Assembly: GCA_031254035.1 (NCBI GenBank)
Contig: JAIRVF010000023.1
Span: 1 to 51,183 of the forward strand
DNA: 51,183 nucleotides
Direction of reading: 5' to 3'
DNA from: Paenibacillus sp.
Lineage (GTDB): Bacteria > Bacillota > Bacilli > Paenibacillales > Paenibacillaceae
The notes under the pieces were generated by a model. The model was not told the origin of the DNA. It saw only the letters and a list, made by a program, of their open reading frames with translations, and did no database searches. This document shows positions 43,324 to 51,183 of this stretch, piece by piece. Position numbers and translations under genes: made by a program. Position 1 is the stretch's first letter. Each line of letters opens with the position of its first letter.

Positions 43324-43349
43324 AGCGATCGGAAGATCGATCCGTAACT
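43324..43349. repeat. Fragment shared with the 26306 inverted repeat
   Basis: AGCGATCGGAAGATCGATCC and the following GTAAC are the exact reverse complement of 26306-26330. It lies just upstream of the PAP2 remnant. Confidence 0.6.
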
Positions 43350-43400
43350 GTAGCTGTCTACTCGCATAAGTTCAAGAACTAATTTCAGTGTTGAGCCCCC

Positions 43401-44375
43401 CTATATCTTTTGTTTATAATGCTCCGGCATTCTGCCATACGTCCCCACCCGCCAAATCCATTCCAAAGGCCCCATAGCAAAACGGTTCAGCCACATGGTG
43501 CTGAAAATCATTTGGATTATAAGAATCCCGGTGGCAAACATGGCTAAAATTAAATAATAAGCACTGCCGCTTAGACCCAACACTGCATCCATCGTTAAAA
43601 TAATGACGGTTTGCACAATATAATTGGTCAGCGCCATGCGTCCCAGCCTGTTCAGCGGCATAAGCCATTTTTTCATAAACGGATACTGCAAAAGTAAAGT
43701 GAGCGTGGTTACGTAAAATACATCTTCCGCCAATACACCTGCTGCCATTCCGGCGTCTAGCAGACCTGTCTTATCAATGATCTCATTTTGCGCCCATAAT
43801 CCGAATGGGATAAAAATCAGCGAAACCACCTGTACGATGATCCATCTCTTCTTGTATTGGCCTACGTTCTCGAAAATACAGCTTTGCCCCGCCCACAGTC
43901 CTAAAACGAACATGCTGAGACTCATGCCGATGAAACCGATCCATTGACCCAAAATCAATAAAATGATCCCCAGTGCCAGATTGATGGCAGGCTTCAATTG
44001 ATACAGCGGAAGCAGTAGGAAACCCAAAATGGCATACAACATCAAAGCTTCCCCGGGTTGAAATTGGTGGTGGATATACCCAAAAATCAACAGAATCAGC
44101 AATCTCCGCACAAACAGGAGATAGGCTTTATCCCCTCTCTCCTGTGCGCGGGAAATAAATAGGTAAAAGCCGACGCCAAATAAAAAGCTGAAAATCGTGT
44201 AAAAACGCTGATACACCGCGTAATTAATTATTTTTAAAAAACCTTGCTCCAGATGACTCCAAAACCCATACTCCAGCGGCACATGAACATAAGGAATCAT
44301 CTGAAAGATGTTGATAAAAATAATGCCGACAAGCGCAAACCCTCGTAAATAATCCAATACATCAATTCGTTTCAT
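43401..44375 (-). CDS. DUF418 membrane protein
   Basis: A 324-residue protein with eight or more helices. The N-terminus RIDVLDYLRGFALVGIIFIN and the C-terminal MGPLEWIWRVGTYGRMP are signatures of the DUF418 (YeiB-like) family, of unknown biochemical role. The ATG at 44375 is preferred to an in-frame TTG at 44387 because the GGGG site is too close to the latter. It follows the Bce-type permease by 21 bp, so it is probably part of that operon. Confidence 0.88.
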   Translation of the reverse strand: MKRIDVLDYLRGFALVGIIFINIFQMIPYVHVPLEYGFWSHLEQGFLKIINYAVYQRFYTIFSFLFGVGFYLFISRAQERGDKAYLLFVRRLLILLIFGYIHHQFQPGEALMLYAILGFLLLPLYQLKPAINLALGIILLILGQWIGFIGMSLSMFVLGLWAGQSCIFENVGQYKKRWIIVQVVSLIFIPFGLWAQNEIIDKTGLLDAGMAAGVLAEDVFYVTTLTLLLQYPFMKKWLMPLNRLGRMALTNYIVQTVIILTMDAVLGLSGSAYYLILAMFATGILIIQMIFSTMWLNRFAMGPLEWIWRVGTYGRMPEHYKQKI

Positions 44376-44396
44376 GCCAAAGGCCAAACCCCTTTC

Positions 44397-46325
44397 TTAT
44401 ACCATCACTCGTTTCAACTTCTGGATATATCTCGAGCTGACCAACAGGAAATACAAGGCTTGGATCACAAGGAATGCCGCCGAGGCGATCAGGACAGGTT
44501 GATTGACATCATCCAGACCAAAACCTTCCCGCGCCCGGTTTAATACCACAAGCGTCTGAATTGCCGATACGAATATCGGTGTGAAAAACAATACCGCAAT
44601 TTGAATGGCCGATGATTTGCCCATTTCGCCTGATTGCAGACCGATTTTGGACATGGACGTATACATCTGCTGATCCTGCCTGAGCTCGGAATGCAGCTTG
44701 AAATAAAGGAAGCTGGCTGAGCAAACCGACAGCAGGGACGCAATAAACACACCAACGAAACTCATCATAGATACCCCTTGTTCATGCGTGGCATACTTTC
44801 CTCCGCGGCTGTCCAGCACATTGACCGATTCTCCGCTGACATTCCTTTCAGAGCCCCATCGTTCAAGCTCCAGGCCTAGTTTGTATTCCTGATCCCCTCT
44901 TCCCGGCATAACTCCATCTGACCAAGCAGGAATCGTAAAAATGTACACATCGTTCATCTTGTAGCTTTGGTTCTCAGAAATCTGATTTGTCAATTTCTCA
45001 TAATACAGACCGGATACAACAAGAAAATTGGTATAGGATAGCGGTGAAACTTCCTTCTCTGTCCTGATCTCTCTCATGATGTGCAACTGCGCGGCCGGAT
45101 CTTCCAGCTTTACGATAGAATTCTTGCCCCAATCCGGATTATTCCGTGCTTCCTTGTTGGACTGCACCAGCACAGCCTGATCTTCCTGCAGCGATCCAGC
45201 TTCCTGCAGTCCAAGTGCTTTTGAAATGCTTTTATAACTGTCCTCAGACATAATGGAGACTTCCTGTTTCCATCCAGACGCTTTTGCAATATAGCATTCG
45301 GTACGGAACACTTGATACGTGATGCCTTGTTTGTCCAATTTTTGTTCGATGAACTTCAGATCACTTTCGACACTGCTTTTATCATTCACGTGCAATCGGA
45401 TCGCATAGGGATTATCCTGGTACATATTCTGCGTGCGCAAATTCACGGACATGATAAAAGCTACAGCCATGCAGCAAATGGAGGTTACGACGGTAACCAG
45501 AAACAGAATCCGCGCGTTATCCTTGATTTTATAAGCCATTTCCGATATCCAGATCAGATTGGTGCCTCGCCATGTCAACCGCCGGCTTTTTTTGAGCAGA
45601 CGAAACACAAGAACCGTGATCTGCGTGAAAAAGACATACGTGCCTGCAATTCCCGTCACAGCCGCAACCACAAGATTTTTATCGATTGTAAAATAGCCTG
45701 CAGCTAAGAGCAAAATGCCGAACAAGGAAACCCATATGGATACTTTCGGTTCTTTCTTCGGTTTGCTCGATCCTTTAAGCAGCTCCAACACTCGACTTTG
45801 ATTGATAAAAATCAAGGTAAAGGCCGAAATGATCAGAAATAGCAGGGCAAACGAACTTACGGTCAGCAATATCGCTTTTCCCGGGAAATATAACCTCAGC
45901 TCTTCAAGTCCGATCATACGGGCGCTCAGCGTCAGAAAAAGTTTGGACAACAAAAGTCCTGCCAGCATCCCGGTTACGATTGAGAGTGCCCCAATCAGCA
46001 TATTTTCGACGAAAACCAGTCTGCTGAGCTGACCTTGGGTCGCTCCTAGAATCGTCAGTATTCCAAATTCTTTGTTTCTTGCCTTTAGAAAAATTCCGAT
46101 GGAGTACAGCACAAACAAAAACGCAAAAATGTAGATGACATATTCCATAATTTGCATGACCATCCGCACGTTAGCTCCCAGCTCGGTCTGGTCGATATCC
46201 GGATGGAAAATAAACAGCGCGTATGTAAAGAAAACCATCACCATAAAACAGCTGCTCAAAAAATAGGCAAAATACGCACGGGCATTCCTTTTGACATTGT
46301 TAAACGCGAACTGATGAAAGCTCAT
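44397..46325 (-). CDS. BceB-type ABC transporter permease
   Basis: A 642-residue permease with ten expected helices and a large extracellular domain (about residues 290-540) between helices 7 and 8, as in BceB/YtsD. The N-terminus MSFHQFAFNNVKRNARAYFA and the motif KEFGILTILGATQGQLSRLV belong to the FtsX/BceB group. The start at 46325 has GGGAGG at about 8 bases and overlaps the ATPase gene by 26 bases. Such transporters sense and relieve attack by peptide antibiotics such as bacitracin, signalling to the linked kinase. Confidence 0.92.
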   Translation of the reverse strand: MSFHQFAFNNVKRNARAYFAYFLSSCFMVMVFFTYALFIFHPDIDQTELGANVRMVMQIMEYVIYIFAFLFVLYSIGIFLKARNKEFGILTILGATQGQLSRLVFVENMLIGALSIVTGMLAGLLLSKLFLTLSARMIGLEELRLYFPGKAILLTVSSFALLFLIISAFTLIFINQSRVLELLKGSSKPKKEPKVSIWVSLFGILLLAAGYFTIDKNLVVAAVTGIAGTYVFFTQITVLVFRLLKKSRRLTWRGTNLIWISEMAYKIKDNARILFLVTVVTSICCMAVAFIMSVNLRTQNMYQDNPYAIRLHVNDKSSVESDLKFIEQKLDKQGITYQVFRTECYIAKASGWKQEVSIMSEDSYKSISKALGLQEAGSLQEDQAVLVQSNKEARNNPDWGKNSIVKLEDPAAQLHIMREIRTEKEVSPLSYTNFLVVSGLYYEKLTNQISENQSYKMNDVYIFTIPAWSDGVMPGRGDQEYKLGLELERWGSERNVSGESVNVLDSRGGKYATHEQGVSMMSFVGVFIASLLSVCSASFLYFKLHSELRQDQQMYTSMSKIGLQSGEMGKSSAIQIAVLFFTPIFVSAIQTLVVLNRAREGFGLDDVNQPVLIASAAFLVIQALYFLLVSSRYIQKLKRVMV

Positions 46326-47073
46326 GGGCATTACCTCCCAAATACGAAAGCATATCGATGATTTTCTGGAAAAAGGTTTGCCGGCTGTCGCCCCGGCGGA
46401 TTTCACCCGAGATCATTCCATCCTTGATGAACACTACGCGGTGACAGTAGCTGGCTGCCTGCGGATCATGCGTCACCAGCATCATGGTTACACCATCGTC
46501 TTCATTCAGCTTCTCCATCGTTTCCATTACCGTCCGGGAGGAAGCCGAATCCAGCGCTCCTGTCGGCTCATCCGCCAGCAAGAGCGAAGGTTCAGGGATG
46601 ATGGCACGGGCGATGGCGGCACGCTGCCTCTGTCCCCCGGATATTTCATACACCCTTTTGTTCAGAATCTCTTGAATTCCTAGGCGATCTGCAATCTTCT
46701 CCAGCTTCGCCTCCATCGTTCGTAAATTAATCTTATCCAGCGTAAGCGGGAGCACTATGTTTTCCGCCACTGTCAACGTGTCCAGCAGATTAAAATCCTG
46801 GAATACAAACCCCAGCTCCCGTCTGCGGAACAGGGAAAGTTCTTTTTTCTTCAGGGCATGCGGGTTGCTCCCGTTAATGAGCACGGTGCCGGAGCTTGGT
46901 GTGTCGATTGTTGACACCATATTCAGTAAGGTGGTTTTACCGCTGCCGGATGGTCCCATGACGCCAACAAACTCCCCTTTTGAAATGCTAAGCCCAATAT
47001 CCGTCAAGGCGCGTGTCGCCACTTTCCCCGGATATACTTTGCTGAGACCGGTAACTTTTAAAATATCAGTCAT
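46300..47073 (-). CDS. BceA-type ABC transporter ATPase
   Basis: A 257-residue ATPase of the MacB/BceA group. Walker A GPSGSGKTT, Q-loop FVFQDFNLLDTLTVAENI, signature ISGGQRQRAAIARA and Walker B LLLADEPTGALDS are present. The start MTDILKVTGLSKVYPGK at 47073 has AAGGAG in front; an in-frame start at 47169 is rejected. It overlaps the permease start and is 208 bp downstream of the kinase gene, with a possible response-regulator site in the gap. Confidence 0.94.
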   Translation of the reverse strand: MTDILKVTGLSKVYPGKVATRALTDIGLSISKGEFVGVMGPSGSGKTTLLNMVSTIDTPSSGTVLINGSNPHALKKKELSLFRRRELGFVFQDFNLLDTLTVAENIVLPLTLDKINLRTMEAKLEKIADRLGIQEILNKRVYEISGGQRQRAAIARAIIPEPSLLLADEPTGALDSASSRTVMETMEKLNEDDGVTMMLVTHDPQAASYCHRVVFIKDGMISGEIRRGDSRQTFFQKIIDMLSYLGGNAHELSSVRV

Positions 47074-47215
47074 GATCAATCTCCTTCCTGTATCTATATA
47101 AGTAGAAACAATGATTGTTAGGATGAAGGCAGCCGGGTTCAACTTATATTGCTTCTCTATGTATTCCACTTTATAGCTTTTTTGCTTTGCTAACTATGGA
47201 ATCTCCTTACCCCAA

Positions 47216-47233
47216 CCTTAAAGATTTGTAAGG
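47216..47233. promoter_or_regulatory. Candidate BceR-like binding site upstream of the ABC genes
   Basis: CCTTAAAGATTTGTAAGG is an inverted repeat with 5-bp arms CCTTA/TAAGG and an 8-base spacer, located about 145-160 bp before the ATPase start, where the linked response regulator would be expected to activate bceAB-type genes. Confidence 0.4.
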
Positions 47234-47270
47234 TTTTGTTCGGATATAACGGTCTGATATCAAAATAAAA

Positions 47271-47297
47271 GAGCGCTTTGGTCATCGCAGCGCCCTA
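47271..47297 (-). terminator. Partial terminator after the kinase gene
   Basis: On the minus strand GGGCGCT/AGCGCTC flank a loop and are followed by TTTTATTTT. The stem overlaps the kinase stop codon. It separates regulatory genes from the ABC genes, as in bceRS-bceAB loci. Confidence 0.65.
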
Positions 47298-48307
47298 AAA
47301 GTGTTATTTGTATTAAAATCTGAGTTGTTAAATGTAAACCGTACTGTCGTCCCCTCGCTGGGTACCGACTCCATCTCCACCCGATGATCGAGCTTCAAGC
47401 ACACTTCCCGTACCAGAAACAATCCCATGCCAGTAGATTCATGATATTGCCTGCCTTGATTGCCTGTAAAATACGGTTCGAACACCCTGCCCAAATCTTC
47501 CTTAGCGATACCAATTCCTTCATCTCTAATCTCCAAAACCGTGTGCGGCCCCTGCTGGTAAGCTTTGAAAACAACCTTTTTTCCTACTCCGGCTGAATAA
47601 TTCACTGCGTTGACGATGACCTGACCCAGCATAAATGCCAGCCATTTGGCGTCGCTGATCGTACTCAGATGAAGTGGAATTTGGATTTCCGGATAAATCT
47701 CCTTTCGGATAAACCACTGGCGGTTTGCCGCAACAGCCTGCTCCACGGCGTCCAGAAGCGGTATGCTTTCCACCTTAAAATCCTGCTCAAACTTATCCAG
47801 CCTAGATGTGTACAATGCCATCTCCAGACCTTTCCTAAGTCTGTCGATTTCCTCCTGCATCCCGTCTGCCACTTCATCCTCAACGTCCAGATCTTGCAGT
47901 GTAAGCTGAAGGACTGAAACCGGGGTTTTCATTTGGTGAACCCAGCGATTGATAAAAGCAGTATGGTTATCCAGCCTCATCTGCGTGCTATACAACTCAT
48001 TTTTATACAATTGGAACTGCTCCCGGAGCATATCACTCACTGCTTCGGCCATCGGCGTTTCTCCAAGCTGGTTCAGCGATTGATCCAATTTCCCTAGCGG
48101 CGTCTCGAGTCTCACATATAGTTTTCTTTGGGTATAGTAGCGGTAGGCCAGATAGAGCAGCAGCATGACAAAACTCAATAAAGTGCCATAAACCACGGTG
48201 AGCCAGGAATGCTCATCAACTGCAAGCCAGTACCATACACCGACAAGAAACATTTGCCCCGCATAAAATAATAGCAGTGGGATCTGTTCCCGAATAAAAA
48301 GTCTCAT
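47282..48307 (-). CDS. BceS-type intramembrane-sensing histidine kinase
   Basis: A 341-residue kinase with two N-terminal helices separated by only a few residues (LLLFYAGQMFLVGVWYWLAV, then LTVVYGTLLSFVMLLLYLAY), hence no extracellular sensor. The phosphorylated His lies in FINRWVHQMKTPVSVLQL, a signature of the BceS group; the ATPase part has NAVNYSAG, DEGIGIA and STGMGLFLVREV. The ATG overlaps the response regulator stop by four bases. It is expected to receive its signal from the BceAB-like transporter. Confidence 0.93.
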   Translation of the reverse strand: MRLFIREQIPLLLFYAGQMFLVGVWYWLAVDEHSWLTVVYGTLLSFVMLLLYLAYRYYTQRKLYVRLETPLGKLDQSLNQLGETPMAEAVSDMLREQFQLYKNELYSTQMRLDNHTAFINRWVHQMKTPVSVLQLTLQDLDVEDEVADGMQEEIDRLRKGLEMALYTSRLDKFEQDFKVESIPLLDAVEQAVAANRQWFIRKEIYPEIQIPLHLSTISDAKWLAFMLGQVIVNAVNYSAGVGKKVVFKAYQQGPHTVLEIRDEGIGIAKEDLGRVFEPYFTGNQGRQYHESTGMGLFLVREVCLKLDHRVEMESVPSEGTTVRFTFNNSDFNTNNTFRALR

Positions 48308-49011
48308 GGCCCCTCGTTTCCTTTCAGCTTCAGCTTGTAGCCTGCGCCGCGGACGGTTTCGACTGGGTCTTCAAATCCAAGTTCCTTCAGTTTTTTTCGG
48401 ATTCTCGTAATATAAACGTTCAAAGTATTATCATCGATAAAATGCCTGTCCTCCCACATCAAGTCCAGCAAGCGTCCGCGACTGACAATACGGTCCGACT
48501 TCTTCATGAGAGCTTCCACCAGCATCGCTTCTTTTTGCGTGAGTTCAACCGACAGCCCGCCGTAAGTCAGTACAAACCTCTCAGGGTAAAGCACCAGCCC
48601 CGATGTCTCAACGGTCCGTTCTTCCGTCTTGGCGGAGTATGAGCCGTACGCCCTCCGCAGATGGCTGCGGATCTTGGCGACCACAACATCATAATGGAAA
48701 GGTTTCGTGATGTAGTCATCGGCACCGTTTTCAAGCGCCATCACCTGGTCCATCTCGCTTTCCCTCGCCGATATAAAAAGAATGGGGCAGGTTGAGAGCG
48801 CCCGGATCTGCCTGCACCAGTAAAATCCATCAAACATCGGCAGATTCACGTCCAGCAAGACCAAATGAGGCTGTACCTCACTAAACTCGTCCATCACGTG
48901 GGCAAAGTCCGCCACCGCGGAAGCCGTATAACCATATTTCTCGATATGCGCCTTTAATAAGGAGGCGATCTTGGCATCGTCTTCAATGATAAGTATTTTT
49001 ACTTGATCCAT
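48304..49011 (-). CDS. BceR-type OmpR-family response regulator
   Basis: A 235-residue regulator. The receiver domain has the acidic pair in IIEDDAKIASLL, the phosphorylated Asp in LVLLDVNLPMFDGFYW and Lys in DYITKPFHYDVV; the winged-helix output domain ends DNTLNVYITRIRKKLKELGF, RGAGYKL. The ATG at 49011 has GGAG at 8 bases; an in-frame start at 49059 is rejected. It probably activates the ABC genes downstream. Confidence 0.94.
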   Translation of the reverse strand: MDQVKILIIEDDAKIASLLKAHIEKYGYTASAVADFAHVMDEFSEVQPHLVLLDVNLPMFDGFYWCRQIRALSTCPILFISARESEMDQVMALENGADDYITKPFHYDVVVAKIRSHLRRAYGSYSAKTEERTVETSGLVLYPERFVLTYGGLSVELTQKEAMLVEALMKKSDRIVSRGRLLDLMWEDRHFIDDNTLNVYITRIRKKLKELGFEDPVETVRGAGYKLKLKGNEGP

Positions 49012-49071
49012 CGTTTCATCTCCATTCGTACTACACCTACGGATTGCGGAATACCTCATATCTCTACCGAT

Positions 49072-49971
49072 TTATATCATCTTGGTTTGTGGCGAGGGCT
49101 GCCAATCTGTCAACCACTCTTTGGCGCAGCGGATCAGCTTTTTCGTTGCTGGGGCACTGCTTTTGGCCATATTAAGTGCAATGCCAAGAGACCGGAAGCT
49201 TTGGTCTTCCAGCTCAAGCGCAACAATGTTATTCGTTCTCCCCTGCAAAATCATTTCTGGTAAAATGCTAATACCCAGACCGTTCTCAACCATAGCGATA
49301 ATGGCATAATCATCCGATGCCTGAAAGGGAACGGGCGGTTTGATTCTGCCTTTGCGCAATACGCGCCGGACATCATAGTCGCTGCCCTCCTTCGGCATAA
49401 TGAAAGGGATATCGGTGATTTGGCTGTAACGTACAAAAGGTTGTCCTGCCAGTGGGTGATCCGGCGGCATCACGCACAGCATCCGGTCCTGGCGCAGTGG
49501 GATAATATGAAACGAATCCATGGTCGGCAGGGACAAAAAACCAAGATCGATTTCCCCTTTGAGCAGCCATTCCTCGATTTCATGGTAATCCCCTTCAAAC
49601 AGTTTGATCTTAATGTTCGGGTGCTGGCTTTGAAATTTCCTGATGATTCCGGGCAGCCACTGCACGGAGATACTCGTGAAGGTGCCGATCCGGATCGTCC
49701 CTACCTCAATCCCGTTGATCGAGGCAACTTCCTGTTTTAATTGCTCCTGCACCAGGAGCATGTCCCGGATATACTTTAGGATGCGTTCCCCATTATCCGT
49801 CAGCTTCACGCCCGAACGGCTCCGGCTTAGTACGGAAAATCCGAACTCCGTCTCTAGACTTTGAATCGCATGACTTACGCCGGACTGCGTTAAACCCAGC
49901 GTTTCCGCAGCTTTGGTTAAACTGCCCAGTTCGACAACCTGCTGCAGTATTTCATATTTGATCAGACTCAT
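49072..49971 (-). CDS. LysR-family transcriptional regulator
   Basis: A 299-residue regulator with an N-terminal winged helix-turn-helix (SLTKAAETLGLTQSGVSHAI, QSLETEFGFSVLSRSRSGVKL reading on) and a periplasmic-binding-like effector domain. The ATG at 49971 is preferred over a GTG at 49986. It is divergent from the EamA transporter, with a palindrome in the shared gap, so it probably controls that gene. The effector is unknown. Confidence 0.92.
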   Translation of the reverse strand: MSLIKYEILQQVVELGSLTKAAETLGLTQSGVSHAIQSLETEFGFSVLSRSRSGVKLTDNGERILKYIRDMLLVQEQLKQEVASINGIEVGTIRIGTFTSISVQWLPGIIRKFQSQHPNIKIKLFEGDYHEIEEWLLKGEIDLGFLSLPTMDSFHIIPLRQDRMLCVMPPDHPLAGQPFVRYSQITDIPFIMPKEGSDYDVRRVLRKGRIKPPVPFQASDDYAIIAMVENGLGISILPEMILQGRTNNIVALELEDQSFRSLGIALNMAKSSAPATKKLIRCAKEWLTDWQPSPQTKMI

Positions 49972-50005
49972 GATTCCCGCCTTCACCCTTGCCGATATAT
50001 ATTTA

Positions 50006-50035
50006 TCATTGCATGAATTTTTCTCATGTTAATGA
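50006..50035. promoter_or_regulatory. Candidate LysR operator between lysR and eamA genes
   Basis: TCATTGCATGA and TCATGTTAATGA form an imperfect inverted repeat with a short T-rich centre, just upstream of the LysR gene and in the divergent promoter region. Confidence 0.4.
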
Positions 50036-50126
50036 TTACAAACATTCAATTTCCTTATCTTAGCATACCATTTATACTGATTCAGGCACAATCTGATATT
50101 CGACATAAAGGCTGGGACACATTCTA

Positions 50127-51020
50127 ATGAAACAATACAAAGCAGATTTAATCGTACTTATGGTCACCGTTTTTTGGGGAACTTCCTATTTATTTATGAA
50201 AATCGGTCTGGATACACTGCAGCCGTTCAACTTGATCGCCCTTCGCTTCGGCGTCGCTTTCGTGGCGGCAGGCTCTTTATTTTATAAAAGGCTCCTGCAC
50301 ATGAACCGTAAAACCATCCAATACGCTTTTATACTGGGAAGCCTACTATTCGGACTTTATATATGCATGTCGATGGGGCTTAAAAGTACATCGACTTCAA
50401 ACGCCGGATTTCTGATGAGCATGACGGTCATTTTTGTTCCCGTATTAACCGCCCTGTTCTTGAAGAGCAAACCCGAGAAGCGACTCATGGTAGGCATAGC
50501 CGTGGCTGTTGTAGGTATTGGGATGTTGACGTTAAAACCGCATACCACCCTGCAGCCCGGTGATGCATGGTGTATCCTTGCCGCTTTGCTGTTTGCCATA
50601 CATATCATCATCACTGGTCGTGCTGCAAAGAAAACAGACTCTTTAAGTTCAGGTATTCTTCAGCTTGGCTTTACCGCTTTTTTCGGGCTAATCTTCTCTC
50701 TGTTTTTCGAAAAACCCGAGCTTCCCGGCACACCGTCCGGATGGCTTTCGGTGATCGCTCTTGGCGTTTTATGCAGCGCAGTCGGCTTTGTTCTACAGGC
50801 AATCGCCCAAAAGTATACGACGCCAACCCATACAGGATTGATCTTCGCGTTGGAGCCGGTAGTGGCTGCCATATGCGGGATTTGCTTCATGAAGGAAACA
50901 ATCACGTTACAAGGATACATCGGTGCGGGGCTCGTCCTGCTGGGTGTCGCACTTTCCGAACTTAATGTAAGGAAGCTGCTTCCTGGTCGGAAGCTGACAC
51001 GCAAATCATCATATTCGTAA
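50127..51020 (+). CDS. EamA/DMT-family transporter
   Basis: A 297-residue transporter with ten helices in two EamA repeats. VLMVTVFWGTSYLFMKIGLD starts the first and LFAIHIIITGRAAKKTD lies near the start of the second; ALEPVVAAICGICFMKETIT is the family signature near the end. The ribosome binding site is weak (AAGG/TGGGA). It is divergent from the LysR gene. DMT proteins export metabolites such as amino acids, but the substrate cannot be inferred. Confidence 0.92.
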   Translation: MKQYKADLIVLMVTVFWGTSYLFMKIGLDTLQPFNLIALRFGVAFVAAGSLFYKRLLHMNRKTIQYAFILGSLLFGLYICMSMGLKSTSTSNAGFLMSMTVIFVPVLTALFLKSKPEKRLMVGIAVAVVGIGMLTLKPHTTLQPGDAWCILAALLFAIHIIITGRAAKKTDSLSSGILQLGFTAFFGLIFSLFFEKPELPGTPSGWLSVIALGVLCSAVGFVLQAIAQKYTTPTHTGLIFALEPVVAAICGICFMKETITLQGYIGAGLVLLGVALSELNVRKLLPGRKLTRKSSYS

Positions 51021-51033
51021 TATAAATTACTTA

Positions 51034-51183
51034 TAGTGCGTGTTCAAAAAGGTCGGTTTTCAGCACCGAAGCTTATGCTTCCGAAGTGCGTTTTTTCAAA
51101 ACGCTTGAATTGGATGAAGCTAGGGATTGAGGAGCGGAGCTACACGTTTTCGTAGAAAACGACTTCGTAAGCATCTGCTTGTA
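51034..51183. repeat. 0.4-kb repeat (family 4), copy H2, inverted and cut by the window edge
   Basis: GTGCGTGTTCAAAAAGGTC and the following 130 bp match the reverse complement of 41309 back to about 41160, including TCAGCACCGAAG, GAAGCTAGGGA and ACACGTTTTCGTAGAAAACG. The rest lies beyond the window. Confidence 0.85.

Overview
The window looks like chromosomal DNA from an endospore-forming Firmicute of the Paenibacillus type. The support is a complete gerA-type germinant receptor operon, a sugar ABC importer of the LplA/LplB/LplC (YtcQ/YtcP/YteP) type without its own ATPase, a Bce-type peptide-antibiotic module, AGGAGG-like ribosome binding sites, and moderate GC. I saw no rRNA, tRNA, CRISPR array, transposase or prophage. 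Most genes lie on the minus strand. The species assignment is inference.

Layout. 1-5.8 kb: an XRE regulator with repeated C-terminal units, then (reading minus) TerB-N/TerB-C protein -> DUF2791 (BrxC/BrxD-like) ATPase -> Lhr-like SF2 helicase, which resembles a predicted DNA-processing/defence cassette; the ATPase is split by a one-base frameshift. 6.3-12.1 kb: Hsp20, an ECF sigma factor with a DUF4179 partner, an ABC-2 exporter divergent from a TetR regulator, and a methyltransferase. 12.1-19.8 kb: a nucleoside hydrolase flanked by two direct copies of a stem-loop repeat, then the ribose operon rbsR-rbsK-rbsD-rbsA-rbsC-rbsB; these could act together in salvaging nucleoside ribose. 20-26.2 kb: a lipoprotein, a PadR regulator coupled to a hydrolase remnant, an LplBCA-like importer with a cre box, and a PCYCGC lipoprotein with a C-terminal frameshift. 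26.7-31.4 kb: a CadC-like ArsR regulator and the germinant receptor operon (A-C-D-B).

31.4-38.3 kb: gene fragments around a repeat, a CadA-type metal ATPase with an ArsR/SmtB-like operator, a rhodanese gene with a strong promoter and a CsoR/CstR-like operator followed by an Lgt-like membrane protein, and a BmrA-like ABC exporter. 38.4-43 kb: two related lipoproteins and a histidine kinase with no adjacent response regulator, separated by a 0.4 kb repeat with 12-bp terminal inverted repeats. 43-49 kb: a remnant of a BcrC-like PAP2 phosphatase, a DUF418 protein and a full Bce-type module (response regulator, kinase, ATPase, permease). 49-51 kb: a LysR regulator divergent from an EamA transporter, then another copy of the 0.4 kb repeat running off the end.

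The most unusual aspect is the density of non-coding repeats (at least four families) and decayed genes. One family is built from serial hairpins sharing the core TGCACTTTYGCA. Its copies repeatedly abut gene fragments that lack their 5' ends, which suggests that these elements take part in local rearrangement.
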